From: CAIUPE01 sp037131735
GTDB lineage: Bacteria > Pseudomonadota > Alphaproteobacteria > Rhizobiales > Beijerinckiaceae
DNA: 64,000 nucleotides
Assembly: GCA_037131735.1 (NCBI GenBank)
Contig: JBAXQM010000002.1
Location: 186,001 to 250,000, forward strand
Direction: 5' to 3'
Positions 54,128 through 62,891 of this stretch are shown one piece after another. Numbering within the stretch: the stretch's first letter is position 1; every line of letters starts with the position of its first letter. The notes below the pieces were generated by a model. It searched no databases. It was given only the letters and a program-made list of their open reading frames with translations, and was not told where the DNA came from. Made by a program: the position numbers and the translations under genes.

Positions 54128-54873
54128 CGACAATGTTAATTTTTGCTGCAAAAAAAGTTGGATTATCTTGTTTAAGTTTCCTTTTTGAAGCCGGTGAAAA
54201 AATTGAACTCGTAATTATTTCAAATGAGCAAGAAATTGAATTAATTGAATTTTGTTCCTCTAACAAAATTAATTATTTAATATTTTCTGATGATAGCCTT
54301 AACAAGATAATTGCGAATAAAAGAAAATATGGTTGGATATTAAATTTATGGAGTCCACATAAGTTACCAATCGAATTGTTAAGCATGGCTGGATGTAGGG
54401 TTAACTTGCATCCAAGCTTAGTTCCTCACTGTCGAGGGAATGATTGTGCCGCCTGGGCGATACGAAGTGGTGCTCCGATTGGTGTAAGTATATTAGAGAT
54501 GAACAGTTTAATTGACGACGCAGGGATTTATATTCAAAAGGAATTGAAATTGAATTATATCTTAAAAGGTCGTGAATTGCATGAATTATTACAGAATGCC
54601 CTAATTGATTTGTTTTTAGAGAATTGGAATGCTATTAAGTTAGGTGCTTTGCAGCCATATGCACAATCGGTTGGCGGTTCATATTTTACGAGGCACCAAA
54701 CAGAGATGGATCGATTTAAAAATTGCTCCGAGGTTTTGAGATTAGATGATACTATCCGTTGGATTCGATCGCATGATTTTTTTCCCGGTACAACGGCTGA
54801 AGTAGAAATAGATGGAATTATTTATTCGTTGCAATTGGAATTAAAGGAAATTAGAAAAATTAATATCATATAA
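54124..54873 (+). CDS. sugar N-formyltransferase
   Basis: This 249-residue enzyme has the formyl-transferase N-terminal fold that uses N10-formyl-tetrahydrofolate to formylate amino sugars. The catalytic triad is visible: N94 and H96 in VNLHPSLVP and an Asp in LIDDAG (131-132). The RGNDCAAWAIRSGAPIGVSIL segment is typical. A C-terminal extension of about 70 residues probably fixes the substrate. Known relatives act on dTDP-Qui4N, Fuc3N/Qui3N or GDP-perosamine. Overlap with the upstream gene indicates an operon. Confidence 0.88.
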   Translation: MTTMLIFAAKKVGLSCLSFLFEAGEKIELVIISNEQEIELIEFCSSNKINYLIFSDDSLNKIIANKRKYGWILNLWSPHKLPIELLSMAGCRVNLHPSLVPHCRGNDCAAWAIRSGAPIGVSILEMNSLIDDAGIYIQKELKLNYILKGRELHELLQNALIDLFLENWNAIKLGALQPYAQSVGGSYFTRHQTEMDRFKNCSEVLRLDDTIRWIRSHDFFPGTTAEVEIDGIIYSLQLELKEIRKINII

Positions 54874-55527
54874 TCTTTAATAAAATGAATTAAATATCTA
54901 AAAAAGGGTATTTTTAAAAAATCATATTTATGCTTTATTTGTTTCAATAGAAAAATATAGCCTGCTGTTTAAAAATATATCAGTAGACGAAATGCTTATG
55001 TAAGCTATTTTTTTTAATTTTTATTATTCAATTTTGTGTCATCATAAAATTTCATGTTATAATAAGTTTAAATAAAGAGAAAGAACTAATGGTTAGCTAA
55101 TACGGTGGTTGCGATCGAAATTTGCCTATAAATGGCTTTTATACGAAATATTGATTTGTAAGTAACCTTGGATAAATACAGTTTTTATTGCGAGAATAAT
55201 GCATGCTAGCGCTATTTCTCCGAATCTAATTTAGAATTTGATTATGTGCTAGTAATCATTTGTATTGAATATAGTTTTGTCTATTACCAAAGATGCAATG
55301 GACGCCGCAAGTTAACAAAAATGGATAAAGAAAATTTTATCATTGGCGTGCATGAAGAACGGAGATTGTGGGATAATTCAATTTTTAGTTGTTACACTGT
55401 CATTGCAAAATCGTCCCGTATTGTGTTATAATTTGAGAGTGATCTTATATTGCTACCGTGAGATAAATTTATTCACTTATAGACTTTTATATTGCTAGCT
55501 GTTCTTCGGGTTATATAATTCACAGCT
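54874..55527. other. A+T-rich non-coding region left of the IS3 element
   Basis: There is no convincing gene in this 654-base stretch; frames longer than 50 codons are A+T-driven and lack ribosome-binding sites. Long A and T runs dominate. It ends at the left inverted repeat of the IS element. It may include remnants of the operon that once continued to the gene at 57113. Confidence 0.5.
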
Positions 55528-55588
55528 TGACCTGAGCCCCTGAACTTCTCCCAGATTTTGGTAGAGTCCGTCACAAAGGAGGCGGACG

Positions 55589-55873
55589 ATGAAGCGCTCA
55601 CGGTTCACTGAAGAACAGATTATCGGGATTTTGAAGGAGCAGGAGGCAGGTGCCAAGACGCCAGATGTTTGCCGCAAATACGGCATCTCCGATGCGACGT
55701 TCTACAAATACAAGGCAAAATATGGCAGCATGGATGTATCCGATGCACGCAAGCTGAAGGCACTCGAGGACGAGAACGCCAAGCTGAAGAAGCTTCTGGC
55801 TGAAGCCATGTTGGACAATGCCATTTTGAAAGATCAATCGGCCTATGAACGATTCACAGGATCGTTCACTTAA
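55589..55873 (+). CDS. IS3 transposase OrfA
   Basis: OrfA carries the DNA-binding part of the transposase: helix-turn-helix SRFTEEQIIGILKEQEAGAKTPDVCRKYGISDATFYKYK (residues 3-41) and a leucine-zipper-like helix RKLKALEDENAKLKKLLAEAMLDNAILKD. After this the frame reads QSAYERFTGSFT and stops, which is not the usual end of this family. The extra sequence contains a hairpin and looks like a small insertion or rearrangement at the OrfA/OrfB junction. Confidence 0.9.
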   Translation: MKRSRFTEEQIIGILKEQEAGAKTPDVCRKYGISDATFYKYKAKYGSMDVSDARKLKALEDENAKLKKLLAEAMLDNAILKDQSAYERFTGSFT

Positions 55874-55897
55874 CGGCCTCATAATGCAAAAAAAAAG

Positions 55898-56734
55898 GTG
55901 ACGCCCGATGTCAAGCGGGATGCGGTGGCCCATGCCATGCAAGAGCATGGTGTGAGCCAGCGTCGGGCGTGCGAGGCATTATCTGTTGACCGGTCGAGCA
56001 TGCGGTATCGCAGGGTTCGGACCGACGATGCCTCCATCCGTGAAGCGATGAAGAAGGTTGCATCCGAGCGCCGACGCTTCGGCTCCCGCCGTATCCATGT
56101 GATGCTGGAACGCCAAGGGATCACCATGAACCTCAAGAAGCTTCGGCGGCTTTATCGAGAAGCGAAGTTGACAGTGCGCAAGCGTGGCGGCCGCAAGAGG
56201 GCTTTGGGAACAAGGAGACCATTGGCTTTGCCCTCCCACCCGAACGAGCGCTGGAGCCTGGATTTTGTCAGTGACGCTTTTACTGACGGACGCCGCTTCC
56301 GGGTTCTGGCCGTCGTGGATGACTGCAACCGCGAATGCCTGTGCCTCATCGCGGACACATCGCGGTCGGGTGCCCGACTCGCCCGCGAGTTAGACGAGCT
56401 TATTACCAGACGGGCAAAGCCGAAGACGATTGTCTCCGACAACGGCACGGAGATGACCAGCATGGCCATCCTCAAATGGTGCCAGCAGACCCATGTCGAA
56501 TGGCATTACATCGCTCCCGGCAAACCTATTCAGAACGGATTTGTCGAGAGCTTCAACGGCAGCTTCCGCGACGAGTGTCTCAATGAGACCTTTTTCTCGT
56601 CGCTTGCTCAAGCCCGCGCCGCTATCGCTACTTGGAAGGAGGATTACAACAGAAACCGACCCCACTCCTCGCTAGGCAACATCACGACCAACGAGTTCGC
56701 AACGAAAATGACACTGGAAAAACAGGCCGCTTAA
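55898..56734 (+). CDS. IS3 transposase OrfB (DDE catalytic subunit)
   Basis: OrfB supplies the RNase H-like DDE integrase core. The HTH_21-type region is RRACEALSVDRSSMRYR, and the catalytic residues lie in WSLDFVSD, VSDNGTE and the E of FVESFNGSFRDE. The C-terminus RPHSSLGNITTNEFA is intact. It begins at a GTG right after an A9 run and is in the same reading frame as OrfA, separated by one TAA. Standard programmed frameshifting from OrfA at the A-run cannot occur, because OrfA stops upstream of it. Confidence 0.92.
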   Translation: MTPDVKRDAVAHAMQEHGVSQRRACEALSVDRSSMRYRRVRTDDASIREAMKKVASERRRFGSRRIHVMLERQGITMNLKKLRRLYREAKLTVRKRGGRKRALGTRRPLALPSHPNERWSLDFVSDAFTDGRRFRVLAVVDDCNRECLCLIADTSRSGARLARELDELITRRAKPKTIVSDNGTEMTSMAILKWCQQTHVEWHYIAPGKPIQNGFVESFNGSFRDECLNETFFSSLAQARAAIATWKEDYNRNRPHSSLGNITTNEFATKMTLEKQAA

Positions 56735-56793
56735 GGCCAGATTGAAACCTAAAGACTCTCCCGAAAATTGGAGGGAAGATGGGTCTCAGGTCA

Positions 56794-57112
56794 AGTTATA
56801 TGTTGGAAATTTTTTAACTGAACGCTTCGAAATTAAGTAAATTTGTGAATAACGTAGAAAACTAATCTATATTTATTGTGATTTATAAATACTTCTATCT
56901 ATGTTTCCCTTTCGAAAAGAAAGCAGACATTTACTGATGAAAATAATATTAATATGCCGATATACTTTTCAATTTTCTATATTTCTGTTCTTTATCATTT
57001 CTTGAATTCTAAAAAAGCTAGTGCATTTAATTTTCAAAACTATATTTAATTATGCTAAAGTCGTTAGAAAGCCTATACTTTTAGGTCTAAGCATACAAGA
57101 GGTAATTTATCT
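56794..57112. other. A+T-rich gap between the IS and the next gene
   Basis: This 319-base gap contains no supported gene. It is A+T-rich and precedes the gene at 57113, for which an AGAGG ribosome-binding site lies at 57099-57103. I see no clear promoter. Confidence 0.5.
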
Positions 57113-58153
57113 ATGAACAACTTGGTGATAACTTTAGCAGTTTGGGGTGAACGATATCGGAATCGTTTTTTAAATTGGACAGTTAAATCTCTTTTATCGA
57201 ATAATAATATTCCTCGATCTTTTGGAGTACTTGAATGCACATTGCTCATTATCACTACATCAATAGATCGTGAAGAAATTGATCGCAATAGATCAATAAA
57301 AGAACTGAAAAAGTTTATAAAAATTCAATATGAGGAAATCAAGCCTGAAGAAAATGCATTTTCAAAATATTCGCTACTTTCAAATTGTCATGATTTCGCA
57401 ATAAATTTCGCGAGAATTAGAAATTCATGGCTGATGATTACTAATCCAGATAGCTTTTATTCGGACGGTTCAATATTAGAATTGGTAACTAGAATTCAAT
57501 TAAATCAAACTTGTGTAATGTCTACGGCAATCTCAGTTGATGAATTACGTTTTGAAAAATGGCTTTATGAAAATGAGTTTAAACTAGAAAAACCTTCACT
57601 TTCAATTTCCTCAAGAGATTTAATCAAAGCTATAATAAATAGTTTCCATACTCAAGAGCAAAAATCTTTCTTTGATTCAACAGATTTCACAGTTCATCCA
57701 TCGCAAATCCATTGGAGAATTGACGATACAGCATTTCTATCGAGAATTGCTCATAGATGTCCAATATTGATAAAACCTTCTGGATCAAGGTTTGAATTAC
57801 GGTCGACTTATGATGATAGTTATCTAGAGCAATCTGGAATTCCGCTAGATAAAATTGAATATATAACTGATAGTGATAAATTTCTTTGTGCACATATTGT
57901 TGGAGATGACTACCAGGAGACTTATTCATTAGGTAAACCAGTATCGATAATTGAGTTTGCAAAATGGTTGAAAAGAAGTTCAGATGTGTATCATCGCCAT
58001 CATTTGAATAAAGAGTATATCTTTCATTGCTCCAATTTAACATCAAAAGTTGTTAAACGCATAAAATTTAAATCACACATATTCATTTTAATATCAAAAA
58101 TTATATCCCTACTACCTCATAAAGCCTTAAAAATGTTGAGCAAAGTATTATAA
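57113..58153 (+). CDS. putative glycosyltransferase-like protein
   Basis: I do not recognise a defined family. This 346-residue protein begins LVITLAVWGERYRNRFLNWTVKSLL, a pattern seen at the start of GT-A-like proteins, and has WLMITNPDSFYSDGSILE near residue 105, where a metal-binding acidic site would be expected. The rest is soluble, with a hydrophobic, basic C-terminus (HIFILISKIISLLPHKALKML) that could touch the membrane. Base composition matches the island. A glycan role is inferred from context only. Confidence 0.55.
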   Translation: MNNLVITLAVWGERYRNRFLNWTVKSLLSNNNIPRSFGVLECTLLIITTSIDREEIDRNRSIKELKKFIKIQYEEIKPEENAFSKYSLLSNCHDFAINFARIRNSWLMITNPDSFYSDGSILELVTRIQLNQTCVMSTAISVDELRFEKWLYENEFKLEKPSLSISSRDLIKAIINSFHTQEQKSFFDSTDFTVHPSQIHWRIDDTAFLSRIAHRCPILIKPSGSRFELRSTYDDSYLEQSGIPLDKIEYITDSDKFLCAHIVGDDYQETYSLGKPVSIIEFAKWLKRSSDVYHRHHLNKEYIFHCSNLTSKVVKRIKFKSHIFILISKIISLLPHKALKMLSKVL

Positions 58154-58280
58154 AAATAAATGTGCAATATTATTTAGTTCAAGTGTTTGAAGCTACATTA
58201 GCAAATATAATTAAAGCATCTTTTATCATAATCTGTATTAAAATAATGCGGCTTTAACTTTCTACTTTATTGGGTCCTTT

Positions 58281-59537
58281 CCTGCCCCTGAAAAGTGATC
58301 CTCCCTCATGTATGGCTTTTGAGTCGATGGAGGACTGGCGAATGGGTAAGAAAATACATAACCTGGGAGAGATTGTTGCTATGTTCCGGCACGTTCAAGT
58401 TCTGACTGCGCAAGGGCGACCGGTTGCAGAAGTTTTTCGATCGATAGGTGTTACGGAAGTTGGAGATTACCGATGGAGGTCAGAGTTTGCCGGCTTGAAG
58501 GGCGATCAGGTGTAGCCGCTGAAACAGCTTGAGGCCGAGAACAATCGGCTGCGCCGCGCAGTCTCTGATTTGAGGATCGATAAATTAATCCTCAAAGAGG
58601 CCGCAAGGGAAAACTTCTTGGCTCCGCTTTCCTCCGCACGTGTGCGGAGCTTGTGTTTGCCAAGCACGATGTGTCGGAGCGGCTTGCATGCCGTGTAATG
58701 GTTCAGCATCGATTACCTCAGCACATGAAACCGACAAGACCCGCCGATGATACGCCATTGATGTTGTTCTCACATCGCTAGCTATCCAATATGACCGCTT
58801 TGGCTATCGCAGATTATGGCGATGTAGCGGCAAAGACGCTATTGGGTGAAGGCGAAGCGGGGCGCGCGGATCTGGCGTCGCGAAGGGCTTAAAGCTCCGG
58901 CCGAGCAACTGAAACGGGCCGACTGTGGCTCAACGATGGGTCCAGCATCAGATTGCGACCTGAATATCTAAAGCCATGTTTGGTCTTATGACTTCGTAGA
59001 AGACCGCACACGTGACGGAAGAAAATATTGGATGCTCAACATCGTCGATTAGTTCACCCGAGAATGCTTGGCTATCCGGATCAACAGGAAGTTGAAATCG
59101 ACCGACTTGATAGACGTTCTCTACGATCTCTTCATCTTGAGCGGCATCTCGGCGCATGTTCGGTTGGAAGACGGGCCAGAGTTCATTGCGCAAGAGCTAC
59201 GCAATTGGTTTGGACCTGTCAGATCAAAGACCGCGTACATGATGCCGGGTAGCCCTTGGGAAAATAAACACTGTGAAAGCCTCCACTCGAAGCTGTTCGA
59301 TGAATTTCTAAACGGATAGATCATCGACGCGCTGAAGGAGGCTAAGATCGTGATTGAAGCATGGCGCAGTGACCACAATACCAAAAAAGGCCGCACGAAA
59401 CGCTCCGATATCAACCATCGGCAATTTAAGCTCTGCAATGTCCGGCTTCGCAACACCAGCTACACAGGGCATTCAATAGCTGGTACCAAACGAAATCCTA
59501 AACTAACATATCAATTTGACCGCTCGATGGGGTCAGG
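58281..59537 (+). pseudogene. decayed IS3-family element
   Basis: A degenerate IS407-like element is recognisable throughout. OrfA is MGKKIHNLGEIVAMFRHVQV through SIGVTEVGDYRWRSEFAGLKGDQV, then a TAG at 58513, continuing LKQLEAENNRLRRAVSDL. OrfB pieces appear in shifting frames: DFVEDRTRDGRKYWMLNIVD, stop, FTRECLAIRINRKL, EDGPEFIAQELRNWF and MPGSPWENKHCES. Several stops and frameshifts make it inactive. Ends resemble TGCCCCTGAAAAGTGATCC on the left and its rough inverse on the right. The right end stops nine bases short of the dehydrogenase stop codon. Confidence 0.85.
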
Positions 59538-59545
59538 AAATATTT

Positions 59546-60592
59546 CTACAACCGTATAATTACTCTGCCTGAAATCTTACCCTCTTTAATTCCCCGAATT
59601 GCGTCATTGATATCAGTCAGTTCGATCTCGTGTGTAATAATTTTTTCTAATTCAATATTTAGCACTGAAAATAGTCTATGATATTTTTGTATGTCTATTG
59701 CAGGTAGAGCTTCGCCTCCATGAGAACCAGTAATAGATTTTCCGAAGTGAAGTGGTAGTGTAAAAATAGTACTCTTCTCACCTGCTTTTGGAACTCCAAC
59801 TAGAATTACGCGACCCCTTGCGCCCACCATATTGTAGCCTAATTCAATGTTGTCAGGTAAGCCCGTATTATCTATAAACACATCAAGATCGCTATTTCCT
59901 AATATATTAACAATTTCAGTTCCGGCATTTTGAGTCTTTGAATTTATCGTGTGCGTTGCACCCATTTGACGAGCGAGCGTCAACTTATCGTCAAATATGT
60001 CGACAGCAATTATAGGCCACGCTGATGTGAGATGCGCCGCCTGAATTATATTCAAACCTATCCCGCCAGCACCAAAAACGACCACTGATTCACCAATTTT
60101 CAACTGCGCATTATTGGTGACAACACCAAAACCCGTCGTGATGGCACATCCAAAAAGACATGCAATTTTTGGGTCAATACCAATAGGCGCTTTGGTAACA
60201 CGATTTTCAGAGACCACTGCAAGTTCATTAAAAGTTGTTACCCAGCCCGCATTAAGCTTTCCATTTTTCCATTCATATATTGGTGTTCGCGATTCAATTC
60301 CAAGTCCCTTTCGCCAATGCAAAATCACCTTGTCATTTACACTGACGTGCATGACGCCAGGCCCGATATCTAAAACTTCACCAAAACCCTCGTGGCCCAG
60401 AAGATGAGGTAGGTATTTGTCTTCACCTTTTGCGCCATCAATCTCGCCGATCTGCGAGCCGCAAATTCCGCTATATTCAATCCTGACTAAGACCTGACCA
60501 GCATCAAGCTGGTTGGGTAATTTTATACTGTCAATTACAAGTGGGTTTCGTAACCTATTTAAGATAGCAGCTTTCGAATATTTCAATTTCAT
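59546..60592 (-). CDS. zinc-dependent medium-chain alcohol dehydrogenase
   Basis: This MDR-family NAD(P)-dependent dehydrogenase of 348 residues has catalytic zinc ligands C44 (GICGSQ), H67-E68 (GHEGFGEV) and C149 (FGCAITTG), and a cofactor loop GAGGIG (174-179). The usual structural-zinc lobe with four cysteines is missing, replaced by HWRKGLGIESRTPIYEWKNG. It is the last gene of the leftward transketolase operon, so it probably oxidises or reduces a sugar or polyol made there. TarJ-like polyol-phosphate dehydrogenases are one comparison. Confidence 0.87.
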   Translation of the reverse strand: MKLKYSKAAILNRLRNPLVIDSIKLPNQLDAGQVLVRIEYSGICGSQIGEIDGAKGEDKYLPHLLGHEGFGEVLDIGPGVMHVSVNDKVILHWRKGLGIESRTPIYEWKNGKLNAGWVTTFNELAVVSENRVTKAPIGIDPKIACLFGCAITTGFGVVTNNAQLKIGESVVVFGAGGIGLNIIQAAHLTSAWPIIAVDIFDDKLTLARQMGATHTINSKTQNAGTEIVNILGNSDLDVFIDNTGLPDNIELGYNMVGARGRVILVGVPKAGEKSTIFTLPLHFGKSITGSHGGEALPAIDIQKYHRLFSVLNIELEKIITHEIELTDINDAIRGIKEGKISGRVIIRL

Positions 60593-60600
60593 AACTATGC

Positions 60601-61269
60601 CTATTCAAAGAAAATAAAAGAATGGTCACCAGAGTATCCAGTTAGCTTGAACCACCAATCCCATTCTTCTGGCGTACAAAACGCTTCGCATGTTACCTGC
60701 CAATAAAGTAAATTAGCTTTTTCAATCTCGTTTCTGTATGACTCAACACAAATATACGCTTTTTTTCCGACCCTCTCAACTTCCTTTAATGCCCGTTCAA
60801 GATCATAATTATGCAAGTTATGTAGCGTCGTTAGAGAAATCACTAGATCAAATGATTTATCATCAAAAGGGAGTGCAATTGCATTTCCTAATTGCAAAAA
60901 ATCTTTAATTTCGACCTTAGCATTATTTAATGCGTAAGATGATATATCAATCCCAGAAACTTGAAGTCCAGGTTCGATTTTGAGCATTTCGAATAGCAAA
61001 AAACCTTTACCACAACCGACGTCCAATATTTTGCTACCTGCTTTGAGCTCGTAATGCTTAATTAAAGCATCTGCAACTGGCGCCCACCTTCCTTCTATAT
61101 ATCGATAACCGCCGTAGCAAATTCTTCTGTCTCCGTCCCAATAATCAAATCCCCATTTTTTTGAAAGTTCGGCGGCTAACGGCTTTGGAAATTCAGAATC
61201 ATTGACGCGAGCCAAGTAGTCACGCTTTGTTGCGTTGTGAACGGATGACATAAAATCAATATAGGCCAT
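60601..61269 (-). CDS. class I SAM-dependent methyltransferase
   Basis: The 222-residue protein has motif I ILDVGCGKGFLLFEM (near residue 81), an acidic SGIDIS segment, GNAIALPFDDKSFDLVISLTTLHNL and EVERVGKKAYICVES, the standard Methyltransf_11 order. The N-terminal segment WGFDYWDGDRRICYGGYRY may bind the substrate. It overlaps the kinase gene by 14 bases and is eight bases from the dehydrogenase. It presumably methylates the sugar or alditol made by the operon. Confidence 0.85.
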   Translation of the reverse strand: MAYIDFMSSVHNATKRDYLARVNDSEFPKPLAAELSKKWGFDYWDGDRRICYGGYRYIEGRWAPVADALIKHYELKAGSKILDVGCGKGFLLFEMLKIEPGLQVSGIDISSYALNNAKVEIKDFLQLGNAIALPFDDKSFDLVISLTTLHNLHNYDLERALKEVERVGKKAYICVESYRNEIEKANLLYWQVTCEAFCTPEEWDWWFKLTGYSGDHSFIFFE

Positions 61270-62296
61270 TAATCAGTTCCCGCAGTTTGTTAAGGTAAAC
61301 ATCAGCCAAAGCTATCTGTCGCACAATAATTTCTTCTTTGTCCAGACCTGGATGTGCAAAAAGTCGACGTTCTAACACCACGGGATCGATCACACCTGCT
61401 ATGATGCAACACCACTTAGCTTGAAAAATCGGAAGCATAAGACGAATATTTTTGTGCAATAGCTCCGTTCCAGGAAAAATTGAGAGGCAGCGGCTTTTAA
61501 ATAAGCCATGATATTTATCAGGAATGGGTACTTTAGGTTGCGAAAAAAAATCTGCACACATTCTTGCTGGATCATCCCAACCAGCATACTCAAAATCAAT
61601 AAATACAATAGATCCATTTTCGCGGCGTAAAGCGTTATGAAATCCAAAATCAGAAGGGGAAATACAGCGGTTTTCAGGATCAAGATTTAGGTCAAGCGAG
61701 ATAAAATGGCGTTTGGACCATATTAACGCATTCCTTTCTAACTCCAGCCATGCTTCCGATAGGTCGTAAAGAAATCTTTTAATAAACCTTATATTCATAT
61801 CTCCAACTGACTGAAGATGTTTTATGCGGCCTTCAACTGAATTTAGGTGCCCAGAGATAGAATACTGAGCCTCTGACGCCTGCGGAAGATCAATTGCCGC
61901 ATCTTTAAATTTATCCTGGTTCAATAAACAAAAAAATTCAGCTGCAGCTTCTATATCTGAAGCAAAAAAGTTGTTAGACGATATTGCTGTCGATCGGATA
62001 AATTCGTATGCAGCAATTTTTTGTTCAGAATCTATCGCAATTGGGTTTGGCACAAATTGAGGCGCTACCTTTGAAGCATATGTCAAAAATGCAAACTCGT
62101 TTTTTGAACGATCTCGTATATCAAACGGATGAGTAAAGTATTCCTTTAATAAAATAAAACCCTTATTAGTTGAAATTTTATAGGCTCTATTATTCCCGCT
62201 TGCCGGCAATGGATGAATGGATCGAACTGTTACTGAGAGAAACGAATTTGCAAACGCTTCGATTTTTGAAATACTGGCTTCAGAGATTGAGCGCAT
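61256..62296 (-). CDS. APH/choline-kinase-fold phosphotransferase
   Basis: This is a small-molecule kinase of the aminoglycoside-phosphotransferase fold, about 346 residues. The N-lobe glycine region is near LPASGNNRAYKIS with Lys in FILLKEY, the catalytic loop is ISPSDFGFHNALRR and the metal-binding Asp is in FIDFEYAGWDDPARM. I chose ATG at 62296, overlapping the HAD gene by 17 bases; a longer reading is possible. The context suggests it phosphorylates a sugar, not an antibiotic. Confidence 0.8.
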   Translation of the reverse strand: MRSISEASISKIEAFANSFLSVTVRSIHPLPASGNNRAYKISTNKGFILLKEYFTHPFDIRDRSKNEFAFLTYASKVAPQFVPNPIAIDSEQKIAAYEFIRSTAISSNNFFASDIEAAAEFFCLLNQDKFKDAAIDLPQASEAQYSISGHLNSVEGRIKHLQSVGDMNIRFIKRFLYDLSEAWLELERNALIWSKRHFISLDLNLDPENRCISPSDFGFHNALRRENGSIVFIDFEYAGWDDPARMCADFFSQPKVPIPDKYHGLFKSRCLSIFPGTELLHKNIRLMLPIFQAKWCCIIAGVIDPVVLERRLFAHPGLDKEEIIVRQIALADVYLNKLRELINGLY

Positions 62297-62891
62297 CGAG
62301 TAGGTCCCAAGCGATGTCCCATCGCTCCAAATGAGCTGCACACTTCAAGTTCGAGTGGTGGCGTTCTGGATCAAACAGAACTCTAGAAATGGAGGGGAAA
62401 ATTTCCAAATCCTTCAATATTTCGGGGAGATCATCGATATATATATTACAGCCCAGATCCTTGATCCTAGTAATCTTGTCAGCTTTAGATACTTCAAAAT
62501 AAATATTCTTTTCTGAGATTAATTGATCGTTCTCATAAAAAAGATTTTTTTCAATCCATTCCCTCGCAGCAGCATGCAAATCATATTTAAGACCAACAAA
62601 CGGATATCTAGTTTTGTGGCTAATAATAAAAATTTCGTGTTGTCTTTTTTTCGCTTCGATAATAAACTCTATAAATCCTTCAAATATTGAAGCGTCTTTC
62701 ATGCGGGGTCCGTAAATCAATCCTTGCAATTCAATCCAATTTTGCTCCAGTCCTTTGGACCTGAGATGATCACGAACGGATACCTTATTTCGCGGAATGT
62801 TTTCTTGAATAAACCCCTGCTCAAAGGCTACTTGATATGAAAGATCATCGTAAGATACAATCGTGTTATCAAAGTCGAGACCAATTTTCAT
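62280..62891 (-). CDS. HAD-superfamily phosphatase-like protein
   Basis: The 203 residues start KIGLDFDNTIVSYDD with nucleophile D6 and acid/base D8. Motif II is IISHKTRYP and motif IV is NIYIDDLPEIL, all positions expected for a HAD hydrolase. The cap inserts between motif I and II. It probably removes a phosphate from an intermediate, in partnership with the kinase and transketolase. The ATG overlaps the transketolase stop in a TAATG, indicating coupled translation. Confidence 0.85.
   Translation of the reverse strand: MKIGLDFDNTIVSYDDLSYQVAFEQGFIQENIPRNKVSVRDHLRSKGLEQNWIELQGLIYGPRMKDASIFEGFIEFIIEAKKRQHEIFIISHKTRYPFVGLKYDLHAAAREWIEKNLFYENDQLISEKNIYFEVSKADKITRIKDLGCNIYIDDLPEILKDLEIFPSISRVLFDPERHHSNLKCAAHLERWDIAWDLLDALNL

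Larger units (their letters stand above)
55528..56793 (+). mobile_element. IS3-family insertion sequence (IS407-like group), about 1266 bp
   Basis: Imperfect terminal inverted repeats start TGACCTGAG at 55528 and end CTCAGGTCA at 56793; CCC, CTTC, TTTT and AGAGTC blocks correspond further in. Two transposase reading frames lie inside. The flanking tetranucleotides AGCT and AGTT are similar but not identical, so a target duplication is uncertain. Its G+C is much higher than the surrounding A+T-rich DNA, indicating a recent arrival. Confidence 0.9.

Noticed and set aside
55246..55431. 61-codon frame left of the IS3 element
   Set aside because: A+T-driven, no ribosome-binding site and no family resemblance.
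55524..56797. Target-site duplication for the IS3 element
   Set aside because: The flanking tetranucleotides (AGCT and AGTT) differ at one position, so I did not annotate a duplication.
61256..62296. Antibiotic-resistance (aminoglycoside phosphotransferase) reading of the APH-fold gene
   Set aside because: The fold is shared by many sugar and choline kinases, and the gene is locked into a sugar-metabolism operon with overlapping neighbours.
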